DNA from: Cordylochernes scorpioides
Lineage: Eukaryota; Arthropoda; Arachnida; Pseudoscorpiones; Chernetidae
DNA length: 64,000 bases
Reading direction: 5' to 3'
Assembly (NCBI GenBank): GCA_030710605.1
Contig: CP092863.1
Location: 58,072,899 to 58,136,898, forward strand
Below are positions 50,990 to 62,410 of this stretch, piece after piece (the stretch's first letter is position 1; the number at the start of each line of letters is the position of its first letter). The notes below the pieces were generated by a model. It was given only the letters and a program-made list of their open reading frames with translations. It searched no databases and was not told where the DNA came from. A program made the position numbers and the translations under genes.

Positions 50990-51452
50990 ACTTCAGATAA
51001 CATTCTTCTGATGTGATTTTGGTTGTGATTCTCGGGCGACCTTGTCCTTCTCTTCTGGAGATGTCTCCTGTTTCTTGAATTGTTTCCATAGATTTGAAAA
51101 CACTTTTCTTCACGTTTCGAGTCATCTTGAAACTTCTGCTCGGGACTGGCCTACTCTATTCTACCAATGGCCCTCCACCACAATGAGTCTTCTAAACCTC
51201 TATGACGTTCCATGGATAAATAAAACGGACGAAATGCTGTTTAAATAAAATTTTAAAGCTAGATTAAAAAAAGGCACGCAGGCGAACACTTTAAAGAATG
51301 AACCAAAATTGCATATTAAAATTATTTTTATTGGCTAACTAAACCGTGTGGTGTAATTTTCATATCATATAATGATTTTTCATTATTTTTCGTTATTATT
51401 ATCATTTTCATAAAGGATTTAGTGTTTGTTACCTTAATATTGTACACTAGTG
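50990..51452 (-). mobile_element. Fragment of Tc1-like family K
   Basis: Matches the right half of the element at 62411-63889 at about 75%: ACCTTGTCCT, TTTCTTGA, CACGTTTCGAG, GGGACTGGCCT, AATGAGTCTTCTAAAC, TTTAAAGAATG, and the terminal repeat TTTAGTGTTTGTTACCTTAA. Contains no transposase domain. Confidence 0.75.
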
Positions 51453-53399
51453 TATTATTCTATATACAAATGGGAATATTTGAATCAAGAAATATAACCT
51501 AACTTTAAACTAATCTTTTAAGACTTCTTGAATACATTTTGAAATATTAGAAAATATATAGTAAAAAATATTTTTTAAAACTGATAATCAAATAATTATA
51601 TGTGCTAAATGCAGGCAAACAGCACTATCATCTTTCGAAATAGAAAATTTAACGAATGCCTTTTTGTGTACGTCATTCTGTCCACTAAATTGTGGATAAT
51701 TTAAAGTCTTAGTTTTCGATTGGTTGGATTTAGTCATGTGACAATAGTATATTATTGTAATATAATTTGCTGTAGGAAGATATTAATTTGCGAAAAACGA
51801 GCTCATATACATTCAAGGCCATCAATATTCGTTGCGCCAATAGCAGAAACTCAATGCTACGTGCTTAAGACAATAAGGACGGAGGAGATAATAAAATATG
51901 AGATGACATTGTATATTATGACAAAGTCAACTTCAAACACGAATCTAACGCTATAACTCTGCAGTCAAATGCTAAATGTCAAGAACTATTAATTAAATAT
52001 CTGGTCACAGGCATGCAAAGTAAGACACCTTTAACAACGATTTTGCGCGTAGTCAAATATATTAAAAATATATATTTATATATCCGTCACACTCAAAGAT
52101 TGATAAGTTTGAAGCAACGAGAACTTTAGAGAAATTAGGAAAAATGGCAAATCTTTATATATCATCGTTTCGGGACATGGCCTCATAGTACAGAGACGAC
52201 TTGGTGCTGTTGATATAGATTGATTTCAATATTTACTATTTGCCCAGAAAGGATTTGGTAACTGCTTAGGGCTTTAATAACTATTCAAACGGGAGAAAAA
52301 CAAATTTTGTATATATATATTTTTCAGCTAGTTTCTTATATTGATCTAGAATTGGAGCTCGAAAATAATTTTAAAAAAGCCTTCAAATAGAAATTCGACA
52401 AATTTTATATTCAACCCAAAATGAAAATCTATTGCGCACCATTACATGAATCAATGTTGTGCCACTGAGGAATAAATAGGGCGATGGGGACATCTTTCAC
52501 TGGGGATCTAATGATTGACTTCTCAATATTTGCTAGGAGTCAATAATAAGGCCATAAATCTGACTTGTTGTTGGCCTTTCACTGTATCGACCAAGTAATG
52601 GCGATTTATTTGGAATTTTATCCGGCTTATATATTATTATGTAGTTGGTGTAAGGCCGTTGCCAGGACAGGTACGGTAGCATCTTCCAAGAGATGCTTCC
52701 TAAAATCGTGCATAAATCCGGTTTTCCCTGTAGGTGTTGTCTTATAACAAACTCTGTAGTGTTGGACTGAGTCATGAGGAGTCTTTCAACCAAATCATAT
52801 TTTCTGTCTAGACTCTAGGAGAGACCAGGATTATCGATGTTTTTAGACTATGGTTTCTCTTGTAGAATTTACTGTACTTACAAAATTCCATGTCAAATTA
52901 ACCCAAGCACTAAAAAGATATACGATGAAATTGAATAATCAAATTCGAATATGTACTCATTCATGAACAATTGAATTTATGTATTTTCAAGAAAAACCTG
53001 TTAGTGATATTTAAGTAATTCATAAGAAGGTGATGATTGGTGTAAATATTTTAAACAAATTTCAGATTATTATAGTTATATATCTCAACACAGAAATATA
53101 TAACAACGCTGTATTTTATAATTATTTCTACGTCACAAGCTCTTTCGAGGGATATCGTTTATCAAGGAACGTTATAAACACATATAATTATAAATTATGT
53201 TGTAAGTCGATATGGAAAGGAAATGTAAAGATAAGATTTAAGACTTGTTTTTATTGTGATGTCGCGAATTATTTTCGAGAAACGATAGCCAAAAGTTAGC
53301 TAACTCTGATGAAAATATTTGCTTCAAGACTTTGGTACAGAATTGAAGTTTCTAATTTCTATGGTTACAGTGTTGCAGAAGTGTATGGATCTATAGAGT
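51453..53399. other. Unassigned AT-rich intronic DNA
   Basis: No family recognised. The slightly GC-richer part at 52490-52820 shows no motif. Confidence 0.35.
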
Positions 53400-53560
53400 T
53401 GTGACAAGTCCTGCGCTTTACAGTGTGAAAATAGTACAAACATGAAAATGTATGGGGATCAGATGGATAAATTAAGAAAAAGGCATTTTCTGATCATTCA
53501 CCAAAACGTTATTGATGATTGCGCCATCTGTCGGAATAAGTATAAACTAGTATTCCATTT
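53400..53560 (+). repeat. Eroded PLE family A end
   Basis: GATAAATTAAGAAAAAGGCA and ATTGCGCCATCTGTCGGAAT recall the outer part of the family A arms at 557-900. No ribozyme core. Confidence 0.4.
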
Positions 53561-54569
53561 ACTTACACTAGTAGAACTACTAGATCTTAAAATAACTACC
53601 GCGCGCGCTATGTTCATCTACTCGATAAAATAAGTATTCAATCTCTAAACAGTTATGTCTTAGGTGTGATTAAAGGGTCGTGATGAAGAGGCCTTCAACT
53701 TGAGAGATAGTGACGCAATTTTATCGAATAGGAAATATTTCGCTATAGAGCTGTTATACTATCTCGTGGTTTTGATCAGAATCTACGTGACATGTCAGCG
53801 TAAATATTCCTCTGATGAATCTCCTGACCTTACGCATCTCAATAGATTTTACTTAATTTATTTCAATAAAATAGAACCTAAACTACACCAAAACCTCAAT
53901 ACTTGAAGGACTCTAGGAATATATATAACTTGTTGGAAAGAGAGAGATTTAGGTCTTGTAGAAGAATAAAAGCTCGAAAGATAGCCTACTTGTTTATTTA
54001 CACAATGAATAAATGGAAAAACAAATGTTGACACAAAATGGCCTCGCAAATATATGTTCAATTATAACAACACTCAAACACAGGAATAAATAATCAACGT
54101 ATGATATAATGATTGAACTTTCAGCGTTGCATTCTATATTTATTTAAGGCGTTTCTTTAATCACCCCCCCCTTTACTGCCTTGCTAAAATTTACATTGGG
54201 AGGGCCTGATTTATCGATGGTGATCCCTTCAAGCTGTTAAATATCAATATATAAATACTGGGGGAGAGTTCATCACTGATGAGCCCGGCCCTCCAATCAT
54301 ATTTCTCTCGTTGCAGTAGAGAAATTCCACGAAAAAGACTTTCAACATATCTACGACATAAATACATAACCCAACACACATACAAATTTCAATCCCGGTT
54401 CGATACATACTATACCTAAACAAAACACACAAACGATAGGCCCAATATACATTGAGGAACTATGCAACATTACAAATGCACAACCGTATAAAAGTAGAGA
54501 AGCGCAAAATACTATGTTATAAACACAAAATAACACATATTCAACATATAATTACACATAGCACACATG
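53561..54569. other. Intron DNA with a foldback-family fragment
   Basis: The segment 54190-54310 (GGGAGGGCCTGATT ... TCACTGATGAGCCCGGCCCT) is related to the arms at 44159-44332. The rest is unassigned. Confidence 0.4.
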
Positions 54570-54780
54570 TGACAATTACACTCATGCACAAAACTTAAGG
54601 AAATTGTACCTTTTAGCAGGATTCAGACAATAACTCTGAAATATATTTTTTACACATTGAACTTTATTGAAGACACACGAGAATACCAAGTGCGAACAAA
54701 ATTACCTATATCTCCTTAAAAAAAAAAAACGGCGACATCAAAAACTTTACACTTCCTTAAGTTTTGTGCATGGGTGCACA
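54570..54780. mobile_element. MITE, family M (copy 2)
   Basis: Terminal inverted repeats TGCACAAAACTTAAGGAA (54584 on) and TTCCTTAAGTTTTGTGCA (to about 54770), flanked by ACACTCA / TGGGTGCA. Better preserved than the copy at 10415-10613, which shares the interior at about 75%. Non-coding. Confidence 0.8.
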
Positions 54781-56755
54781 TATATAAATGGTAGTGCTCA
54801 ACACACATAAACATCACACATGGAACATACGTCTTTACAATGATGTGGGACCAACTTCCTATTTTACACATCCAGAATCATTCCTTCTTTGAAAAGTTAA
54901 CAATATCTCTCGAGTCTTGCACAAGTCCAACACTGAATGCAAATGGGAAACAGAGATAAAACATTGTAAGTAAAAAGTGCTTCTACATATGTGAATATTT
55001 GTCCCACTTATTGAAAACGTAATCGCCTACAATCTTCGTGTTTTGAAAAGTGAAATACATTTGATTACGGAAACACATTTACTTCACACATAAGTAAATG
55101 TCTATCACCGAACTCCGGTAATATGGACAAGGTAAAACATACAGGGTCAACGTGTATTAAAATTCAAAAAATGAACTGAATACATAAATACATAAACATA
55201 TGGCATTTGCGCGCCATCTATTTACAAGGGACGAAACTATTTAGAGCGATGCTTTTTTTTTTCAAACAAAACAGCTTCTTTGAGTGTCTTTACTACGATA
55301 TTAGGAGTGTCTAGCTCATCTGACTTTTCCTGCGGTTTACCTACAATGCCGCTCCAATATTTTATGAATTGGGCTTTTATGCATTTATGATCTCAAGAGT
55401 GCCGGGTATATAACAGGAATAAACACAGATTACTTATCACATAATGGCGTAAAGGGAGAGATATTACACCCATGTGTATATGCACATTCATGATGGCACT
55501 TAAGATAATTCGAAGTTATTGCCACATTGAAGGAAAGGCTTAGTGCTGTTGAAATAGGATTTTAAGAAAATGTTATAAAAAAAGTTTATTGTGTTTTTAT
55601 AATTGAAAATACATTTCAAAAAGCATAAATATTTAAAGGAGAATTCCGTATTTAAAACTACCTTTCTTAGAAAATACCATTATTGTTTATTTTATAACTG
55701 CATTTGTTTACCACAAACAAAGGAAATAAGTGGAGAAAGCTCAAATTTCCACGAATCAAGAATAAAAAAAAGAGCACAGACGAATATTAAGTTCTAGTGT
55801 TATTATAACAAAAATAGAGAATTTTTCTTTGAATGCTGGTAAAAATAATGCTTTAAACGTAAGCCCGTTGAATAAATAGAAAGCATTTTTAATGTTTATT
55901 TATATTTAAACCTGATATGAGAAAAACGCTAAAAAAAGAAGACAATTTTAAAACAAAAATATTATTCTAATTAAATTTTCCTTTTTTCTCAAGCAAATTA
56001 AATTACGCACAGTAATTAAAATATCTTCAGAGTGAGAGAAATAAATTTTAATTTAGTTATTATTTCAAAGGATATGACACATTTATTTAAAAAAAAAAAA
56101 GCATTCTGAAATTCATCCTTTAGGTGGGTAGAGGGTGAGACATCATTGGCGAGGGAAACAAAAGAAGAACAATATGTATTGTCGATGATGCATAATTCAT
56201 GGGCCTGCCCCTGCCAACTTGGATTAACTAAATTGCTTAGAATTCCAAAGGGCAAGATCAATATAGATAATTATTTTCGAGCGGAGAAAACGAAGGTCAA
56301 TATGGCTTTGTCCTTATGTTTTCGAGGCGCATTTCTCAAGGCTTTGGCCATTTTTATCGGATAAACATTTCTACTGAAAGTCTTCAGTCAGCTAACATAG
56401 CTTTGAAAGGTGTTTCTTTATTCTGCTTAACATTTTGGCTTAAAAATATTTCAGAAGTTTTAATAAGTCTCAAATATTTTGTTCAAATATTTTTTTATCA
56501 TTGTAATAGAGACAGCAGGAAATACTCTTTTTCAATTGCACTGAATGGTTTCTTATAAATTTATAAATTTTTAGAAAATATCTTAAATTAAATTATTGTT
56601 TTGTCACATTGAGTAGTTTGAAATCCAATTATATAGAAATAGTACAAAAAAAAAATAGGTACAAATTATTATAAACTCGTTTCTCACAGTGCTACCTGAA
56701 GCGAAGAAACTATTTTTAATTTTATGAAAATACGAAATCGCCCCAGCTTGGTGTT
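54781..56755. other. Unassigned AT-rich intronic DNA
   Basis: No coding or repeat signature was identified. A small box GCGCGCCATCTATTTACAAG (55209) recalls the foldback families. Confidence 0.35.
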
Positions 56756-56865
56756 AGATCTGTGTTTGAATGCAACCAGGACCTTGCCTCCATCCGGCAG
56801 GTTGACGGCGGTTTTTGCTGCAATTAGCGGCCCTCCTGGGGACACTCTGTAATTAATCGTCTGTA
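56756..56865 (-). other. GC-rich island, possible exon or conserved element
   Basis: About 105 bp stand out in base composition. On the minus strand they follow a plausible acceptor (GACGATTAATTACAG) and can be read VSPGGPLIAAKTAVNLPDGG and on through KVLVAFKHRSNTKLG without a stop. The downstream end has no convincing donor. The adjacent TAATTAATCGTCTGTAA would also suit a homeodomain-bound element. Not part of the receptor, as far as I can align it. Confidence 0.35.
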
Positions 56866-57284
56866 ACCCGAGTAATTCAAGCTAACCCCCCCCCCCTCCA
56901 CTACCCACGTGGAGCTGTGTGTTTCCTAATTAAATAGATTGTAAACTTTGTTGCGTGAGGTGCTGCATTTAGGAAGAAAGTGATTGTAATTAATTTGGAA
57001 ATTGATTGAAACAAATGCACATTCCCACGTTTTAAGTATTTGACGTGTGGTGATGTTAATTGTCAAGCGCAGAGGAAGTATGCTAAGTATGGAAGAATTG
57101 GAAAATTTCACATATATACTATTTAGAAAATATGCATATATTGTATTTAAAAATATTTTTATTCTTCCAATATTTCGAAGGGCAACTCGCCTCTCATATA
57201 TTGATGTACCGAAAAAGTAAAACTTCTCCCTTTTGAAATTCATTAAAATAAAGAAACAATGCGTACTCAAGTACAAAACATATA
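56866..57284. other. Intron DNA before BEL insertion
   Basis: Contains a run of ten C (56886-56895). Otherwise AT-rich and featureless. Confidence 0.4.
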
Positions 57285-57289
57285 GTTGG

Positions 57290-57571
57290 TGTTAGCCAAC
57301 TTCTTCTTCTGGCTGGTTCTCTTTGCTCACTCTTCAACCTAAAGGTATAGGCAGCGCCAAGGTCTTGTCCTAAAATGAAGCGGGCCTTACAAGCTCTAAA
57401 CTAATGTGAAATGACCAGTCTCACAAAGCTACTTGACACAACATAACATTAATTTTCAAGCACATTATATATACAATCAAATATACACACGTGACCAGGC
57501 ACTCATGGTCAAATATGATAAAACATTTACACAGATCAAAATAATAATAAATAATAAAATAATCTCCAACA
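57290..57571 (-). repeat. 3' LTR of BEL element
   Basis: 282 bp, ends CA. Differs from the 5' LTR at only a few positions. Confidence 0.93.
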
Positions 57572-57619
57572 TTCCTCCCCGAGTTGATGGGTACATCAAT
57601 CTTCATCACTAGCCAACAC

Positions 57620-59330
57620 GGCAGCCAGTTCTTTGGTCTGATGTTGAGCCAGATAGAAACGCGAACGCAACTGTCGTGCAGCTCCTACAAAATTTGTTCC
57701 TGATCACTATATAGCTGAGTGCAGTGCCCTCTTCGCACTACAAATCGCTTGAAGGCTGACATGATGGTGGGTGTAGAGGCATCTGTGACCAATTCAAGAT
57801 GTACGACTCGGGTTACACAGCACACAAATAGACAGATGTAGCCCTTTTTCCGTCTTTCGACCTCTACCCTTGGACATTCGAAGGTTCACAGGTCCAGCAT
57901 AATCTACACCACTTATTGAGAAGGGTTTACCCGGTGTTAATCTCTCCTTGGGTAAATCACTCATTAGCTGGCCTTGAGTGACGCGATTGTCGACAGCATG
58001 TCACGCACTCTCGAATGCATCTCTTTTCATCTGATCTTTTGCTCTCAGAATCCAATACTTCTGTCTCAATGTGGACAGCATCAGGTGCACACTTCCGTGC
58101 AAAGTCCGCATATGAACCGCTTGAATGATTATCTGAGCTACCTTTCCTGATGAAGGCAATAGCGCAGGATGTTTTTGTTCATATGCCATAGATGGAGCCC
58201 ATTTTAATCCACCGCCGACTCCAAGGATTCCTTGATCGTCGAGGATCGGTGTCAAACCATAAATCTTGCCCGTGCGCTTTACTGATCCTAGAGTGGTCAA
58301 ACTTCTCATTTCTTCCTGAAATGCCGGCACTGAATTGCTTGAAGTATTCTCCCATGAGCATTTCTCAGTTCGGCTGGGCTTAAGTGCGACTGATATCGCT
58401 CCGCACTGTTGCGGCAGTTATGGCAATAACGCAACATCTAAGGCCACTTTTCGGATATATCCATTAAAGGTCGAGCTTATCTCTCCGATGGCCACCAAGA
58501 AAGGTGTTTCACCGATGGCATGAACACTCAGGAGCTCAATTTGAACTTGGTGCTCAAACACTGGAGGCATTCTAGGCCATTCTGTGGATTCCGCTGACAA
58601 CCAGGTAGGTCCTGTCCACCAGATGGAAGACTGTTTCAGCTCGGACCCCAGAAATCCTCGCGAGGCAAATATCCGCCATTTTATCTCCTGTGGGAACACA
58701 GCGCCACTCCCTTATTTGTGGACAACTCTGAATCTCCGCGACACGATTGCCGATGAAAGTGGGGAGATCTCCAGACATAGTTATTAACCAACTCTAGACT
58801 ATGATAGAATCGGACCAACAGGTATCACTCTCCAGTTTGATATCCAACTCTTCCATTATATTTCACCAGTCCGGTCAGCAAAAGAGCTGCGCACAACTCT
58901 AGGCGTGGAACTGACATCTTCGGCATGGGAGCCAACTTAGTCTTTGATGCCAACAGTCCCACACTGACACCATCATCAGTGGGAATTCTTATCTAATCAG
59001 CTGCCGCATAGGCATCTTCGGAGGCATCACCGAATCCATGCAACTGCACTCCCTGGGTATTCTTTCCGAGACCCAACCAGCGGGGTATTCTCAAACTCCC
59101 CATTAAATTCAATTCCTTTATAATGGTTCATGTCTCAATCAATGATTCATCCATCAAATCATCCCAATGTAATTCCGTCATCCACAACCCTTGAACCATT
59201 ATTTTTCCTGTTACAAGGACAGGTGCCAACCATCTCAAGGGATATTCTAACCTGGCGATGAATGAAGGCATTTCGCTCGTGGCAGTCGCCAATGTCTTTT
59301 CCAACGACTGAACTTCATATAAGAAACAGT
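57620..59330 (-). pseudogene. pol: BEL RNase H-side and integrase region, broken
   Basis: Minus strand. Near 58950-58870: VPRLELCAALLLTGL, the RNase H-linker signature of BEL/Pao. The open frame 58330-58001 contains AQIIIQAVHMRTLHGSVHLM and LSTLRQKYWILRAKDQ, the His-rich zinc-binding N terminus of integrase. Near 57930-57890: GKPFSISGVDYAGP, the start of the integrase core. Several stops and frameshifts interrupt all of it. The downstream part up to the 3' LTR still aligns with the BEL integrase end (RSRFYLAQ near 57650). Confidence 0.85.
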
Positions 59331-59331
59331 C

Positions 59332-59910
59332 TTAACTTTGGATCCATCCCAAACCCAATGTCCTTATAACATTGGACTGTTCAAATGTAATCCCTTGTGC
59401 GCAATGTTCTCTCGCAATGTTGCCCAAAATCGTCAGATCAATTTCCTTAGAATCTGTGGTTTCTAGGGCTTTGAAGGTGATTGAGGCCAGAGAGGATTCG
59501 CTTCTTCCAATGTCTTCCTCTTCCAAGTCTATGCTGGATTCTTCTTTCTTCATGCAAAGTATTTTGGAAGATATGGCTTTAGGGCTCTTTGTTTTAGCTC
59601 TTACCTCTACATCGCTTGAAGCCCCCACTCCAGAACCCTCCACATCAAGAGGCCCTGAAGGTTGAGAATCTTCAATTGCAGACCTTTCGTCAGAATCCTC
59701 TACTGCAATCTCTGGAACCTCTTGAGAACCTTGAGCTTTACCTCTTGAAGAATCAGGATCTGATGCTAAGGCATCGTCTGCAGGCTTAGAGGTATCGTCT
59801 GAAGGCCTAGAGCAGTCATAGGACTCGAAAATCCTCCCTAGAGATCTCAAACCACTCAAATATAATAGTCTAATGATCCACAGGACTCGCAATCCTTTCC
59901 AGTTTAGCAC
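59332..59910 (-). CDS. Acidic Ser/Asp/Glu-rich block joined to RT end, BEL element
   Basis: 192 codons on the minus strand. The first 150 residues are low-complexity and acidic (SSIDLEEEDIGRSESSLASI; DDTSKPADDALASDPDSSRG). The last 40 (EIDLTILGNIAREHCAQGIT ... VIRTLGLGWIQ) match the part of a BEL reverse transcriptase after the palm (a 'LGL-W' motif). The palm with the YxDD catalytic pair should lie upstream and is absent. Upstream, 60055-59870 is also disordered (TPASSPKEQVPTPAKG). Whether this protein is made is unknown. Confidence 0.55.
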   Translation of the reverse strand: MLNWKGLRVLWIIRLLYLSGLRSLGRIFESYDCSRPSDDTSKPADDALASDPDSSRGKAQGSQEVPEIAVEDSDERSAIEDSQPSGPLDVEGSGVGASSDVEVRAKTKSPKAISSKILCMKKEESSIDLEEEDIGRSESSLASITFKALETTDSKEIDLTILGNIAREHCAQGITFEQSNVIRTLGLGWIQS

Positions 59911-60184
59911 CTTTACCAGACTTTTCTGGAGACTTGTCTCCTAAATTAAGACCTTTCGCCGGAGTAGGCACTTGCTCCTTTGGAGAACTGGCCGGAGTAT
60001 ATAACATTGGAGTTACCACAGCTCCAGAAACAGTTTCCTTCGATACAAGTTGCATTTTATTGCTTGGAAGATATTTGCCAATTGAACCTTTTTCTATTGG
60101 TTCTCACTTCACATAGGTGATCTGGATGGTACAACCCTGTCTAGAAAGCGCCTCACTTTCTCCAACCTTTGCATCATTGCACCA

Positions 60185-61627
60185 TCAGTTGTCCATCTTT
60201 TTCTTCCAAAGAAATCTAAGGTAGTCCCAATCATTTTCCTTAATGGCGATCATCCGAAAATATCTTCTCAGGTCGGCCAAAACTCCGAATTTATTCTCCC
60301 GAAGTTTTATCCTTATCTCAGGGGTTCTTTTCAGCAGACTGGGTCTTCTCTTCAAGTATCGTTTCAACGAGAATCCGTTTCGTCCTCGACAGGAAGCGTC
60401 GTCAAATACTGGCCGTCTAGGCGTCGTCCTGGATCCCCACCCAAATACAGGGCGATCAGGCAAATAGTATCCGGTTATTTTAAATTCCACATCTCCAGTT
60501 TGTCCTGCTTCCATCAATTTCCGCGATGCTGGAACTCTGACAACTCTTTCCTCGATATCATCAATGGACTCAGCTTCACCATCTGAAATCTCCACTTGAT
60601 CATCGTCCTCAGCTACCGCTTTAGAATTGCTCACCGATTCATAACCTTTAACCGCAGTCTCAGAATCCCCTACTCCATTGTCCTTTGTTTCAGCTTCTGA
60701 GTCTTTCCCATTCTCTAAATCTGCGTCTTGCCTTTCCGCCACCTTTGAATCGGTACCTTGTTCTGCATCTAGCCCTTCTGCTACCTTTGAATCGGTACCT
60801 TGTTCTGCATCTAGCCTTTCTGCTACCTTTGAATCGGTACCTTGTTCTGCATCTAGCCTTTCTGCTACCTTTGAATCAGTACCTTGTTCTGCATATAGCC
60901 TTTCTGCTACCTTTGAATCAGTACCTTGTTCTGCATATAGCAGCTCCACTTCTTCAGTGTTCTTTGCATCCATTCCTTTCTCTTCATCTGCTTCAACGGA
61001 TTCTTTCTCAACTTCAGCCCTATGACTTTCGTCAACTTCTACAACAGACTTCTTCTTGACTTGAGCCTTTTCACCGTCTTCAGCAAAATGCCCTTTTACA
61101 AGTTGAGCCTTTTTACTTTTTTCAACGGCAATCTGCTTGGATGTCTCTTCTACCATTTGCTCGGATGATACCACAATCCCAGCATCTTCCTTAATAGAAG
61201 CTGGATCAACTCCTTTCATCAGGGTAACTCCGACAACACTTGGCTCCTCACTCATCCCGAATTCTAAACTGCTTCCATCGCAGATCTTCATATCCAATTT
61301 GGGCAGTCGGTAAACTCTTGTTCCAGGCAGCAAGCCCTTCTTTGAACTAGCACCATGGAGGGCTTCTGTATTTTTCCCCAGAGAGCCGAGGAAGTGGTTT
61401 ATCATAATTCTAAGATCTATCCACTTCTCATAATACTGGCTCACTGTGTCCTTCTCCTCCTCTAGTTCCTTGTAATCAATTTCCTTGTCTTCTTGCATCA
61501 ACTTCCAAATCAACTCATCTTCTTCCCGAAGATCTGCTATTCTAGTGTCGATGAGTGTATAGCTCGTTCTTATCACATCCTCAGAAGGAGTTTCTTCACT
61601 CAACTCATCTTCTGCCTTTTTAATCAA
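60185..61627 (-). CDS. gag: BEL Gag/RT fusion with 14-residue acidic repeats
   Basis: 480 codons, uninterrupted, minus strand. Residues 1-95 are Gag-like (TRIADLREEDELIWKLM; DTVSQYYEKWIDLRIMINHF), ending with LPKLDMKICDGS, the conserved capsid entry motif of BEL Gag. Then homology stops. Residues about 120-365 are Glu/Lys/Asp-rich with five tandem copies of AEQGTDSKVAERLD (60735-60945). From about residue 385 BEL RT resumes: ITGYYLPDRPVFG, RRPVFDDASCRGRNG, LRENKFGVLADLRRYFRMIA and DYLRFLW. The frame ends before the RT catalytic YxDD. Intact frame over 1.4 kb suggests it was translated recently. Confidence 0.75.
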   Translation of the reverse strand: MIKKAEDELSEETPSEDVIRTSYTLIDTRIADLREEDELIWKLMQEDKEIDYKELEEEKDTVSQYYEKWIDLRIMINHFLGSLGKNTEALHGASSKKGLLPGTRVYRLPKLDMKICDGSSLEFGMSEEPSVVGVTLMKGVDPASIKEDAGIVVSSEQMVEETSKQIAVEKSKKAQLVKGHFAEDGEKAQVKKKSVVEVDESHRAEVEKESVEADEEKGMDAKNTEEVELLYAEQGTDSKVAERLYAEQGTDSKVAERLDAEQGTDSKVAERLDAEQGTDSKVAEGLDAEQGTDSKVAERQDADLENGKDSEAETKDNGVGDSETAVKGYESVSNSKAVAEDDDQVEISDGEAESIDDIEERVVRVPASRKLMEAGQTGDVEFKITGYYLPDRPVFGWGSRTTPRRPVFDDASCRGRNGFSLKRYLKRRPSLLKRTPEIRIKLRENKFGVLADLRRYFRMIAIKENDWDYLRFLWKKKMDN

Positions 61628-61973
61628 TTTAGAAGTTGTCGTTCTTCGAACGGCTCTGCTTTTTAATGCTCACTTCATTCTAGCCTTTTGATCTTAACTT
61701 AACCTTGTTTCCTTAACGCAGTATACCTCGGCCTTATCTTTTTTAATTCAATTTGCAAAACTTTCTTAAAACCTTATTTGCATAACTTCTTCTTTTGTTA
61801 TGATCTTGCCTACATTTGCATAGGCCTTCTTTTCTTGATTATCCTGCAGTTTCAACAAATTAAATTTCTTCTTTTAAAACTTTAACTTCTAATCAAGAGT
61901 GAGTTCTTCTTAATTTTTAGGCAACTTCTTAACCTCTTTAACTTTAGCCTACATCCGGCTCGAGGGACCAAAA

Positions 61974-62255
61974 TGTTAGCCAACTTCTTCTTCTGGCTGG
62001 TTCTCTTTGCTCACTCTTCAACCTAAAGGTATAGGCAGCGCCAAGGTCTTGTCCTAAAATGAAGCGGGCCTTACAAGCTCTAAACTAATGTGAAATGACC
62101 AGTCTCACAAAGCTACTTGACACAACATAACATTAATTTTAAAGCACATTATATATACAATCAAATATACACACGTGACCAGGCACTCATGGTCAAATAT
62201 GATAAAACATTTACACAGATCAAAATAATAAAAAATAATAAAATAATCTCCAACA
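61974..62255 (-). repeat. 5' LTR of BEL element
   Basis: 282 bp. On the minus strand it begins TGTTGGAGATT and ends GGCTAACA, followed by TTT and the tRNA-Tyr-type primer site. Confidence 0.93.
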
Positions 62256-62410
62256 GTTGGCGATATATTGCGCGTATAATATTATATATTATATTCTATA
62301 AAGTTTTGAAGTACACACATAAGAAGTTCTGGTAAATTATGCAATAATTAATTTCTTTATATCTCACATAGATATGCGAATCAATTTCTTAGGTCTCAGG
62401 CTTATTTAGA

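Larger units (their letters stand above)
57290..62255 (-). mobile_element. BEL/Pao LTR retrotransposon, RT core replaced
   Basis: Two 282-bp LTRs (57290-57571, 61974-62255), TG...CA, flanked by a perfect 5-bp duplication GTTGG (57285-57289, 62256-62260), the BEL size. On the minus strand the primer site TGGTCCCTCGAGCCGGA lies 3 bp after the 5' LTR and matches the 3' end of tRNA-Tyr with one change. The purine tract CGGGGAGGAA abuts the 3' LTR. Gag, parts of RT, RNase H-side and integrase sequences occur in BEL order. Two low-complexity coding blocks stand where the capsid/protease and the RT palm belong. LTRs nearly identical: a recent insertion that must have used enzymes from elsewhere. Confidence 0.93.

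Noticed and set aside
60678..61059. Two plus-strand ORFs with SATFESVPCSAS and similar repeats
   Set aside because: Antisense reading of the 14-residue repeat of the BEL element; the repeat keeps other frames open.
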